NCBI GenBank assembly: GCA_019359175.1
Contig: JAHHHU010000005.1
Location: 175,794-239,793 of the forward strand
Source: Phormidium tanganyikae FI6-MK23
GTDB taxonomy: Bacteria; Cyanobacteriota; Cyanobacteriia; Leptolyngbyales; Leptolyngbyaceae
DNA: 64,000 nucleotides
Direction of reading: 5' to 3'
Shown here: positions 56,146 through 62,760 of the stretch, piece by piece
Position numbering within the stretch: the first letter of the stretch is position 1
Layout: the number at the start of each line of letters is the position of its first letter
Notes under the pieces: model-generated
What the model was told of the DNA's origin: nothing
The model's input: the letters and a program-made list of their open reading frames with translations, nothing else
Database searches by the model: none
Program-made: the position numbers and the translations under genes

Positions 56146-56218
56146 ATTATAGCATCATATTTATGGAGTTATCATTTATATGGACGCATCATATTTGTAG
56201 GGATGTTTACGCTATAAT
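56146..56218. promoter_or_regulatory. Divergent promoters and operator between the ATPase operon and the Xre gene
   Basis: A minus-strand -10 TATAAT lies at 56146-56151 and a plus-strand TATAAT at 56213-56218. GCATCATATTT occurs at 56152-56162 and 56186-56196 between them. The layout suggests that the Xre-type protein made from 56256 represses both directions. Confidence 0.55.
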
Positions 56219-56255
56219 GAGAGATATAAGACGTGAAAGAATAAAGGTATGACGT

Positions 56256-56516
56256 ATGCAAACCTGTAGGATGCCTGTAGTAAATCGGTTAAAAGAATTT
56301 CTGACAGAGAAAGGGATCTCTGTTTATCGTTTTCGGTTAGATCTGGACATGAGCCAGACAACCGCTTACAAGCTTGTCAATAATCCGAAACAGATTCCAT
56401 CAGGTGAAGTGTTAGGAAAAATCTGCGATTACTACAGCGTACCTGTACAAAAAATTATTGAATGGATACCGCCGCTAGATAACGAAAAAGCCTCAGAACT
56501 CACTGAGGAGAACTGA
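56256..56516 (+). CDS. Cro/C1-type helix-turn-helix regulator
   Basis: An 86-residue protein: VNRLKEFLTEKGISVYRFRL then LDMSQTTAYKLVNNPKQIPS, a classical HTH_XRE, followed by ICDYYSVPVQKIIEW. It could repress the divergent ATPase operon and its own promoter and may influence rep expression, because its gene points to the right end where the rep start lies. A terminator follows. Confidence 0.78.
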   Translation: MQTCRMPVVNRLKEFLTEKGISVYRFRLDLDMSQTTAYKLVNNPKQIPSGEVLGKICDYYSVPVQKIIEWIPPLDNEKASELTEEN

Positions 56517-56525
56517 GGCTTTTCA
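56486..56525 (+). terminator. Rho-independent terminator between the Xre gene and the rep start
   Basis: AAAAGCCTCAG (56486-56496) pairs with CTGAGGCTTTT (56513-56523). It isolates the rep start region from Xre transcription. Confidence 0.75.
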
Positions 56526-56665
56526 TAATGCTTTCACAATTCAGGACGCGCTAGGCTAAAAGAAGTCGGATAGAGAATATTTCAAGAGTTGGTCTAAACT
56601 CTGCATTAAGCAAAAAAAATAGACCCCCTTGCGACAGGGAGCCAAACAAAAATCTTACTTTCACG

Positions 56666-56821
56666 ATGAACGATTCATACAATTCTGTCAAGTCCGAAAA
56701 CGAAATCTCCTTAGAACCGACGACTGCTTATGACACTATTCTAACAAATATTAAGACTCAAGACAATCCGAATGCGAACATTCAAGAGTCTAACAATTTG
56801 TTCCCTGTATCGATCGAGAAT
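56666..56821 (+). CDS. CyRepA-type replication gene, 5' end (52 codons) at the right end of the element
   Basis: ATG 56666 opens a frame MNDSYNSVKSENEISLEPTT, then AYDTILTNIKTQDNPNAN and NNLFPVSIENPA, that crosses the 7-bp core in the same phase as the headless rep gene at the left end (both have codon boundaries N/H-CCA-GC). In the integrated form it runs on into comM antisense and stops at 56872. Joining 56821 to 30563 gives NPAIDKRYKEQAEAIV without a stop. Low-complexity polar N-termini are plausible for this family. The upstream 140 bp likely hold the rep promoter. Confidence 0.75.
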
Positions 56822-56826
56822 CCAGC
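56820..56826. other. Right attachment site (attR core)
   Basis: ATCCAGC, identical to 30561-30567. To its left is the 5' end of the element's rep gene, to its right the minus-strand comM coding sequence (GEVLLD). Confidence 0.85.
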
Positions 56827-57035
56827 AGAACTTCACCTAGAAATAAAGTCTCTTCGACGAGTTCTAGCTTGACTTGCTCAGTTGCCGCTAAAATTCCAAC
56901 ACTAATCGGCAGATCAAAGCTGGGACCCTCTTTTCTTAAATCTGCGGGTGAGAGGTTAATCACAATTCGACGCAGTGGAAATGCAAACCCGGAATTTTTA
57001 ATCGCCGTTTTGACCCGTTCTTTCGATTCTTGCAC
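56820..57035 (-). pseudogene. comM: comM/yifB 5' part, truncated at both ends
   Basis: Codons reading ESKERVKTAIKNSGFAFPLR, RIVINLSPADLRKEGPSFDL, PISVGILAATEQVKLELVEE and TLFLGEVLLD are the Lon-like N-terminal domain of ComM. They continue in frame across the core into the piece at 30560. The first roughly 45 codons (before VQESK) are absent: upstream of 57035 the sequence changes abruptly to the iteron-like repeat and a stop. So comM is broken twice. Confidence 0.9.
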
Positions 57036-57326
57036 TTCTGTACCCTAACTGCGGACTCTTACTTCCTTCTTGTTTTTTATCCTTATTCTTGTCAATATAC
57101 AAAACTGGCTAACTGGCTAACCTTAGAAAGCCAAAACGCCCAATATATAAGAACTTTAGGCAGGTTAGCCAGTTTTTGAAGTGCCTAAACTGGCTAACCT
57201 AACAAAGGTTTTTAAGGGGCTGAAACGTCCGCCCTGTATGGCGGTTAACCAGTTTTTGAAGTGCCTAACCTTGCAGTAAAAAAAGCTAGGCACGATCGCA
57301 TCTAGCCCCGCTTCTGGGCACGATCA
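57034..57326 (+). repeat. Dispersed iteron-like repeat, copy 1
   Basis: Starts ACTTCTGTACC at the comM junction. Contains ACTGGCTAACTGGCTAAC, GTTAGCCAGTTTTTGAAGTG, CTAAACTGGCTAACCTAAC and GGCGGTTAACCAGTTTTTGA, and ends near GGGCACGATCA. About 300 bp are homologous to 60541-60863. The CTGGCTAAC motif occurs in both orientations and could be iterons of a plasmid origin. Confidence 0.75.
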
Positions 57327-57351
57327 ATCTGTCCGCTCTCCACAATCTGCA

Positions 57352-57489
57352 ATGGAAGAAACCGCGCTTGATTTCCTGATGAATTCCGAGCCAGCGATCG
57401 CCCCAATGACGATCGAGGCATGGGCTGTCCTGATATTCATGGCGGCGCTAGTTGCTTGGGGGCTGTGGTCAGAGCGGCAAAAACAGTGA
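57352..57489 (+). CDS. PMTIEAW-family small membrane protein, copy A (intact)
   Basis: A 45-residue frame: MEETALDFLMNSEPAIAPMT, IEAWAVLIFMAALVAWGLW and SERQKQ. N-terminal acidic segment then one transmembrane helix. It is the best-preserved of four related frames (also 38957, 41753 minus, 46097). The preceding DNA (GGGCACGATCA and CTGCAATGGAAGAA) is shared with copy D, suggesting spread with the repeat. Unnamed; function unknown. Confidence 0.55.
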   Translation: MEETALDFLMNSEPAIAPMTIEAWAVLIFMAALVAWGLWSERQKQ

Positions 57490-57525
57490 TAAGCTCAACG
57501 CCTCAAACAGTTTTAAGGCATACAG

Positions 57526-57762
57526 TTACAGCCCTAATTCTTCCCACGGGATACGGCTCTCGATCGCTCGGCGCTCCTTGATCATTTCGTTCATGCGCTT
57601 TCGAATAATCATTTCTGCCGTGTGCCACCCGTGCTTAAGGGAGTTCTGAGCGGCGATCGCTTTACCCTCCGGCGTGATTGCCCCCGTACTCGACTCCCAC
57701 GGCTTCCAATTCCTGATCACCTCCGATTGCTTCAATCGTGCTTCTTTCGTCCAACGTGGCAT
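57526..57762 (-). CDS. Small phage-like conserved protein
   Basis: A 78-residue basic protein beginning MPRWTKEARLKQSEVIRNWK, PWESSTGAITPEGKAIAAQN, LKHGWHT. The W-K-PWE-STG-TPEGK-HG pattern is frequent in short proteins of mobile DNA in cyanobacteria and phages. It overlaps the upstream gene by 101 bp. Function unknown. Confidence 0.6.
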   Translation of the reverse strand: MPRWTKEARLKQSEVIRNWKPWESSTGAITPEGKAIAAQNSLKHGWHTAEMIIRKRMNEMIKERRAIESRIPWEELGL

Positions 57763-58204
57763 TTTGACCTCCGGTGATTAGATTGTTTTGCTGGCGCTCG
57801 ATATTTTTCTTGATAAACGTGGTTTTTCTCGGATTGCGTAACTCATTCAGCGTCGCGATCGAGCGTCTTGTTTCGTTCTGCGCCCGCAATGCTAGGTGCA
57901 TCGCTCCTTCAGCCATTCGGGGGTTTAAGTCCATGACTGCGATCGCAATTTGGCTATATCGATTGAAGATTGCGTTCAATACTTGAATCTGACTTGCCAG
58001 AATTCGCGCCCCGTCTATGTCCGGACGGCTGGATAGATCCTTGTTGTTTTCAATGACGGGCGCGATCGCCTTTCTCCGGTTGGCGGCGGACTCTGGGCTT
58101 GTGCCATAAGTGATCAAGCCGCTCGTGTGCCCTGCCGGGATTTCAGGTAGTTCGATCCCTAATTGGTGAATCGTGTCCGGTTTTCGCACTTCTGGATTTT
58201 TCAA
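57662..58204 (-). CDS. Hypothetical phage-like protein
   Basis: A 180-residue soluble protein with LASQIQVLNAIFNRYSQIAI, LNPRMAEGAMHLALRAQNET and RRSIATLNELRNPRKTTFIK, a helical pattern I associate with small proteins next to phage terminase or replication genes. The C-terminus overlaps the next gene. No enzyme motif. Confidence 0.55.
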   Translation of the reverse strand: MKNPEVRKPDTIHQLGIELPEIPAGHTSGLITYGTSPESAANRRKAIAPVIENNKDLSSRPDIDGARILASQIQVLNAIFNRYSQIAIAVMDLNPRMAEGAMHLALRAQNETRRSIATLNELRNPRKTTFIKKNIERQQNNLITGGQNATLDERSTIEAIGGDQELEAVGVEYGGNHAGG

Positions 58205-58487
58205 AAATTTTCAACTTCTTTCTTTCAAAACAAACTATTCAAACAGTTTGATCTTAAATTAACTTAAATCAAACTATCAAAATCTGAATAAAAAGCTTGG
58301 GAACAAAGTCCTATAGCCTCAGTCGGAACTACTGAGTAGTCAATGAATGCGCGATCGCAGCCGAACAATGAAGTACGGACGAATCCACGATTGCATCCTT
58401 TGTTGAACTTATAAACGGTGAGCTAACAAGCATCACTGAAAAACCCTTTTGAGATCGCACTCTCTCAAGCTTTACGGAGTTTTCTCA

Positions 58488-59762
58488 ATGTCTAACGTTC
58501 GTCATCTGTCATCAAGTGCCCTACTGCTAGTCCTGGGTATGACCGCAAGTGCTGTCGTCCCGATCGTCACTTCGGCTCCCGCCACCGCCGCTAATTTCAC
58601 CGACACCCGCACCCATTGGGCAAGACCCTTCATCGAAGCACTAGCTGACAAACAGATCATCGCTGGCTTCCCCGACGGCACCTTCAAACCTGATGCCCCG
58701 GTCACCCGCGCGCAATTCGCCGCGATCGTCAAAAACGCCTTTACCAGCAACCAAGTCCGCGTCGCCCGTGGGTTTAATGATGTTGCCGCCAAATACTGGG
58801 CAGCCGCCGCCATCAACAAAGCCTACGAAACAGGCTTCATGAGCGGTTATCCCGACAATACCTTCAAACCCGAACAGCAAATTCCCAAAGTACAAGCTCT
58901 CGTATCGCTGTCTAGCGGCTTAAACTACACCCCCACTGGCGCAACCGCAACCACGCTGGCAAATTTCAGAGACAGTGGAGAAATTCCTGACTATGCGAAG
59001 ACGGGCGTTGCAGCTGCGGCAGAACGCAGTGTGGTGGTCAACTATCCTAACGTCAACTTCCTTAGTCCTAATGCAACCGCAACTCGTGCCGATGTTGCCG
59101 CGTATATCTATCAGGCATTAGTCAACCAAGGAAAGCTCGCCCCGATCGCCACAAGCGAAGGTGCTAACTCCTACATTGCCCGCATCACCGCCTCACCCAC
59201 GACGGGCACCACCCCAACGCCTTCTCCGGTCAGCACCGATCCCCGCTACAAAGTGTCCCAAGGAACGACGGTTAATATTCGGTATCTCGGTTCTAACAAA
59301 ATTGTGGTAACTCCTGGCGAAACTATCAACAACCTCACCCTGCGCGTTGTCGATGACATCAAAAGCGCTCAAGGAACGGTCGTCATTCCGAGAGACAGCG
59401 AAATTGTCGGTCAACTGGTTCCGGTGAGCAGCAACTCTCAAGTTCTGGGAACCCAGTATATTGCTCAACAGGTGACGATTGGCACTCGCTCCTATCCCCT
59501 CATTGCCCGATCGCAGGTGGTTAATGGACAAAAGATCGACCAAAACACCAATCCTGGAACGCTGCAAGATGCTGTTACCTCTGCGGCAGCTAGGGCAGCG
59601 CTATCCGTCCTGTTGGGGCAAAAAGTAGATTTGGGCAGCATCCTGACAGGTGCAACAGGTGGGCAGACCAATCCAACACAGACTCCTGATAACTTGATTG
59701 TGATTGATCCGTCCAACGACCTGCGGCTGACTCTAAGTTCCGATTTTTACACCGCTCCTTAA
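58488..59762 (+). CDS. SLH-domain outer-membrane or cell-wall protein
   Basis: A 424-residue exported protein: signal peptide (SALLLVLGMTASAVVPIVTS, cleavage after ATA), then two clear S-layer homology repeats (THWARPFIEALADKQIIAGF near residue 45, YWAAAAINKAYETGFMSGYP near 110) and a third weaker one (IPDYAKTGVAAAAERSVV near 175). A Pro/Thr linker (TGTTPTPSPVSTDP) leads to a beta-rich C-terminal domain (NIRYLGSNKIVVTPGETINN). Start set at ATG 58488 with ACGGAG upstream. SLH repeats bind peptidoglycan-linked polysaccharide; a structural envelope role is likely. Confidence 0.85.
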   Translation: MSNVRHLSSSALLLVLGMTASAVVPIVTSAPATAANFTDTRTHWARPFIEALADKQIIAGFPDGTFKPDAPVTRAQFAAIVKNAFTSNQVRVARGFNDVAAKYWAAAAINKAYETGFMSGYPDNTFKPEQQIPKVQALVSLSSGLNYTPTGATATTLANFRDSGEIPDYAKTGVAAAAERSVVVNYPNVNFLSPNATATRADVAAYIYQALVNQGKLAPIATSEGANSYIARITASPTTGTTPTPSPVSTDPRYKVSQGTTVNIRYLGSNKIVVTPGETINNLTLRVVDDIKSAQGTVVIPRDSEIVGQLVPVSSNSQVLGTQYIAQQVTIGTRSYPLIARSQVVNGQKIDQNTNPGTLQDAVTSAAARAALSVLLGQKVDLGSILTGATGGQTNPTQTPDNLIVIDPSNDLRLTLSSDFYTAP

Positions 59763-59847
59763 CTGGAGTAGACGGAATCTGCTATCCATGCCTGCTTCGT
59801 AAAGACGTGATGGCGTTACTGAATTACTGTATGATTTGCCTGATTGA

Positions 59848-59917
59848 AACGTGAGCGAGACGCTCACACTACCTAATTCATTCCAAATTTTTGTAGTGTG
59901 AGCATCTTGCTCACGTT
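59848..59917. repeat. Long imperfect palindrome (interspersed repeat)
   Basis: AACGTGAGCGAGACGCTCAC continuing to ACTAC (59848-59872) is complementary to GTAGTGTGAGCATCTTGCTC continuing to ACGTT (59893-59917), with few mismatches and a 20-bp spacer. Such GTGAGC-type palindromes are common interspersed repeats in cyanobacteria. Confidence 0.7.
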
Positions 59918-59935
59918 CCTGATTCATTTCTTCAT

Positions 59936-60175
59936 TCAGCAACGCCCGCCTGATACGTATAGCCAACGGGAACAGAACGCGGTGGGTAGCCAATGCCATC
60001 CTCCGTGATGCAGAGATGGGAGATAACTGGGTTGGACGCCGGCGGAACGAGAAGCGCGCCGACCGTAGGGGGCGGCGCGGAAAGCAGGCAACGTAGCTAG
60101 AAACCGTTCACGCTCACGCCGCGCATAATTGGCAACGAGTTTGTTTCTGAGCGATTGCTTGGAGTCTTCATTCAT
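59936..60175 (-). CDS. Doubtful short gene
   Basis: A frame of about 79 residues from ATG 60175 (MNEDSKQSLRNKLVANYARR, then ERERFLATLPAFRAAPYGRR). The first 35 residues look like a real helical protein; the rest is Arg/Ser/Gly-rich and probably reads through repeat DNA. Low confidence that it is expressed. Confidence 0.25.
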   Translation of the reverse strand: MNEDSKQSLRNKLVANYARRERERFLATLPAFRAAPYGRRASRSAGVQPSYLPSLHHGGWHWLPTAFCSRWLYVSGGRC

Positions 60176-60217
60176 GGGCTGCGCGAGCGAATGCAACTCT
60201 TATTTGGACTGAAAGTT

Positions 60218-60386
60218 TCCGCCTAAGATTCCAATTTGAGGGACTTAGGCAGAAAGATTCGGACTTAGCCCGAATCGAGCGACTTAGCCCGACACGCTTT
60301 CCGCATAATACCCCTCCACAGGGATCTTAGGCGGAAATCTTCTGTACTTCTTCCAACAGAGAATTTGTGCCTGTCCGCCTAAGATC
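60218..60386. repeat. Cluster of CTTAGGCGGA-type inverted repeats
   Basis: TCCGCCTAAGAT at 60218-60229; GATCTTAGGCGGA at 60323-60335 and its perfect complement TCCGCCTAAGATC at 60374-60386 (13 bp, 38-bp spacer); between them GACTTAGCCCGA occurs twice. It lies just upstream of a truncated integrase and could be its recombination or binding site. Confidence 0.55.
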
Positions 60387-60422
60387 TCAAACAACGGAAT
60401 TATCGAGTTGGGATTCGCCCTG

Positions 60423-60540
60423 ATGGAACCACGACCCAGAAAACTGCTTGAACAAGTCTCCGATCTGTTGCGGGTGAAGCACTATTCCTATCGCACTCAG
60501 CAAACCTACATACGACGCAACCCGTTTGCCCGGTTCTTCG
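60423..60540 (+). pseudogene. N-terminal fragment of an integron-type tyrosine recombinase
   Basis: Reads MEPRPRKLLEQVSDLLRVKH, YSYRTQQTYIRR, the core-binding N-terminus of IntI/XerC-like integrases. After about 33 residues it runs into the second iteron-like repeat at 60541 and the catalytic domain is gone. Confidence 0.65.
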
Positions 60541-60863
60541 ACTTCTGTACCTTATCTGCGGACTACTGCTTTCTTCTTATTCTTCCACTCTATTCTCATG
60601 AATATAGAAAACTGGCTAACTGGCTAACTCAAGAAAGCTAAAATTTCCACTGTATAAAAACCTCTGCTAGGTTAGCCAGTCTTTAAAGTGCCTAAACTGG
60701 CTAACCTAGCAGGGGTTTTTAGGAGGCTGAAACGCCTGCCCCGTATGGCGGTTAGCCAGTTTTTGAAGCGTCTAACCGAGCGGCTAAACTGTGCCAGAAA
60801 CCGGGGCACGATCTCGGGTGTCTCCACCGCTTGCAATCCGATCGTGAAATTTGGGCACGATCA
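60541..60863 (+). repeat. Dispersed iteron-like repeat, copy 2
   Basis: Homologous to 57034-57326: ACTTCTGTACC at the start, ACTGGCTAACTGGCTAAC, GTTAGCCAGTCTTTAAAGTG, CTAAACTGGCTAACCTAGC, GGCGGTTAGCCAGTTTTTGA, and GGGCACGATCA at the end. Its last 90 bp also match 41891-41985 (minus). It truncates an integrase on its left and supplies the stop codon of the GNAT gene on its right. Confidence 0.75.
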
Positions 60864-61718
60864 ACGGTACTGATGCTCCTCGAAAATGAATGAATAGTCG
60901 TGCCAGTCGCAGACGGGGTGGTATCCAATTTGTTTGTAAATATGGTTGGATGTTGGGTTCGCTAAATCTGTAAACAGAAAGCAGCGATCGCATCCCTGAT
61001 CTAATAATTTCTGACTCAATGCGGCGACACAAGCGGTTGCATATCCTTTACGGCGATATTCCAGTGGTGTATAAACAGGACCAATACGAGCCGCCGTCGG
61101 TAAAGATTGACTGCCACTTGCCCAGGAAACGGGAGTACCGTCGTCCCAAAGATGCACACTTTGGCGTTTCAACCCACTCTCTACCATCCTTTCAGGCGTT
61201 TCACTCACCACTTCACCGATCTCAGCAATAAAGGCTTTAAACCAGCCCAGTAGTAACGGGCGATCGTCCTCAGTGGCGAGCCTGAGATGCCCCTTTGCCG
61301 TTGCTACTGGTTGAACCTGAGTTAGTTGATGAATTCGCATTTCCATCACCCTTCGGTAGGGTTGCCCGGTGATAGCCTGCCATGATTGCAAAAACGTTGC
61401 CACCTCTGTCACTAACCCACCGACACCCGGAACGGACTTGCCATGCTCCTGGACATCCTGGGCAATTAACTGGAGCGCATCTAAGTCCATTGCTTTGGAC
61501 AGTACCAGCTTGTAGGGAGGAGTGCGAATTGCGACAGCCAAAATTCCATTATCGGCTTCCACGAGCGCCAGGTAAGCTGGTTCAGGATATCGCTCTGGGT
61601 AATGCCGTAGCGTATATAGAATACCGAGTAGTAGATTGTGCTCTGCCTCGTACTGAAGTAAATAATCCTGAGCGCGATCGCAGAACGCTTGAAGGCTATC
61701 AAATCGACGTAATTGCAT
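60861..61718 (-). CDS. GNAT-family acetyltransferase
   Basis: A 285-residue protein whose C-terminal half is a GNAT domain: IGPVYTPLEYRRKGYATACV is the acetyl-CoA-binding motif (RRKGYA), followed by LSQKLLDQGCDRCFLFTDLA and NPTSNHIYKQIGYHPVCD. The N-terminal half is a degenerate GNAT-like domain. The substrate is unknown. It follows kptA by 14 bp on the same strand. Its final codons lie in the repeat. Confidence 0.88.
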   Translation of the reverse strand: MQLRRFDSLQAFCDRAQDYLLQYEAEHNLLLGILYTLRHYPERYPEPAYLALVEADNGILAVAIRTPPYKLVLSKAMDLDALQLIAQDVQEHGKSVPGVGGLVTEVATFLQSWQAITGQPYRRVMEMRIHQLTQVQPVATAKGHLRLATEDDRPLLLGWFKAFIAEIGEVVSETPERMVESGLKRQSVHLWDDGTPVSWASGSQSLPTAARIGPVYTPLEYRRKGYATACVAALSQKLLDQGCDRCFLFTDLANPTSNHIYKQIGYHPVCDWHDYSFIFEEHQYR

Positions 61719-61732
61719 TGTTCATCTCCTTA

Positions 61733-62287
61733 TCACTCAGGACTCAGGATCTTTAAGTACTGGGGTGGAACCTGATCGACCAGCCAAACACCGTTGTCTG
61801 AACAGTAGAAAGTAAACCCGGCTTGCTGCACTGCAGTTGCAGCGATTGCCAGGATAACAGGACGACCATGCCGCATTCCGACTTTTCGAGCCGTTTCTAC
61901 ATCTTTAGACAAATGCACATGATGTCGTGACATCTTGAGCAGCCCTGATTGTAGAATGGCTGGCACCGATTGTTCACTTGTTCCGTGATACAACACATCC
62001 GGCGGAATTTGCGGTTGTAGTTCTAAATCAACGTCAACACTATGTCCTTGATTGGCGCGAATCCGAGTTTTAGTTTCATCGAATGAGAATCGCTGTTTAT
62101 CGCTGGTGGCAACGACTTCCTCTAACTCGGCACGAGTGATGGGAAACTGATGGGCAGCACAGGCAGATAACAGATCATCGACGTTCACCCAACCCCCGAT
62201 CGCCAGAGTCAGTCCAATCCGCTCTGGTGCATGGCGCAGATGTTTACTCAGGTATTTACTAATTCTGACTAATCTGAACTGCTCCAC
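61733..62287 (-). CDS. kptA: RNA 2'-phosphotransferase (Tpt1/KptA)
   Basis: A 184-residue member of the KptA family, which in yeast removes the splice-junction 2'-phosphate from tRNA by forming ADP-ribose 1''-2'' cyclic phosphate from NAD+. Motifs: RISKYLSKHLRHAPERIGL, KQRFSFDETKTRIRANQGHS, LYHGTSEQSVPAILQSGL and HHVHLSKDVETARKVGMRHG. Bacterial KptA has no known tRNA-splicing substrate; RNA repair or defence roles are proposed. Forms an operon with the GNAT gene. Confidence 0.92.
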   Translation of the reverse strand: MEQFRLVRISKYLSKHLRHAPERIGLTLAIGGWVNVDDLLSACAAHQFPITRAELEEVVATSDKQRFSFDETKTRIRANQGHSVDVDLELQPQIPPDVLYHGTSEQSVPAILQSGLLKMSRHHVHLSKDVETARKVGMRHGRPVILAIAATAVQQAGFTFYCSDNGVWLVDQVPPQYLKILSPE

Positions 62288-62423
62288 TTCCCATCACCTC
62301 ACTTATCTTTTACCTTCAAACTACTCAGCACTCAGCACTGTTAATCTCTTGCGTGCAAGTTTTGGGAGCATTGCGCTTTCTCAGTTACTTGGGGTGCTCC
62401 GCTGGTGGGGTTATTACGGTACT

Positions 62424-62541
62424 GTCAACTTAACCGCTCAAAGGCTTGCTTATTGAAAAATTGCCTAATTTTCAAAGGCTGAACAGCTCATTTCTTCGTG
62501 GCTCATTCTCAATAATTAGAGCGAAATCTAGTTAAGTTGAC
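62424..62541. repeat. Inverted repeat pair, possible MITE or IS end
   Basis: GTCAACTTAAC (62424-62434) and GTTAAGTTGAC (62531-62541) flank about 96 bp. The sequence 62418-62432 (GGTACTGTCAACTTA) recurs as its complement at 39044-39058 in the element, beside small-ORF copy C. Confidence 0.5.
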
Positions 62542-62553
62542 TGCGAAGATAAG

Positions 62554-62639
62554 AGAGTCTTTCTTCTGCTCATCTGACCCCTAAGTTGACCGGCTTTGTG
62601 CCTTGGTATTGATTTGTCGATGAGTAGAAGAAAGACTCT
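62554..62639 (+). ncRNA. Strong hairpin upstream of the IS110 transposase, candidate bridge RNA part
   Basis: AGAGTCTTTCTTCTGCTCATC-type arm (62554-62574, 21 nt) pairs with 62619-62639 with a single G-U. The 44-nt loop includes CCCCTAAGTTGACCGGC. IS110-family elements encode a structured bridge RNA in the non-coding end upstream of the transposase; position and structure fit. Exact boundaries unknown. Confidence 0.4.
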
Positions 62640-62760
62640 GTGGCTTGTTGGGCTTGGGAATCGTGACCTGATAGGAGCCTGTCTTGAAAAAGTCTCATCG
62701 CAGTCTTGTCCGCCCACCCAGTCCTGCGAGCAGTCATGCTCTTCAATCAGGCGGTGAATT

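Larger units (their letters stand above)
30561..56826. mobile_element. 26.26-kb integrative replicating element in comM
   Basis: Bounded by ATCCAGC at both ends and splitting comM, whose halves join in frame when the insert is removed. It carries a large serine recombinase (36936-38858), a CyRepA-type replication gene that itself crosses the ends, ParM/ParR-like genes with a repeat array, Xre regulators, a P-loop membrane ATPase operon, a lone terminase small subunit, and cargo. Much of it looks more A+T-rich than the flanks. No relaxase or type IV secretion ATPase set is recognisable, so it looks like a plasmid that integrates site-specifically (or a phage satellite) rather than a self-transmissible conjugative element. 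Confidence 0.88.

Noticed and set aside
59733..59999. Minus-strand frame near the SLH gene end
   Set aside because: It reads through the long palindrome and the SLH 3' end; a repeat-derived frame.
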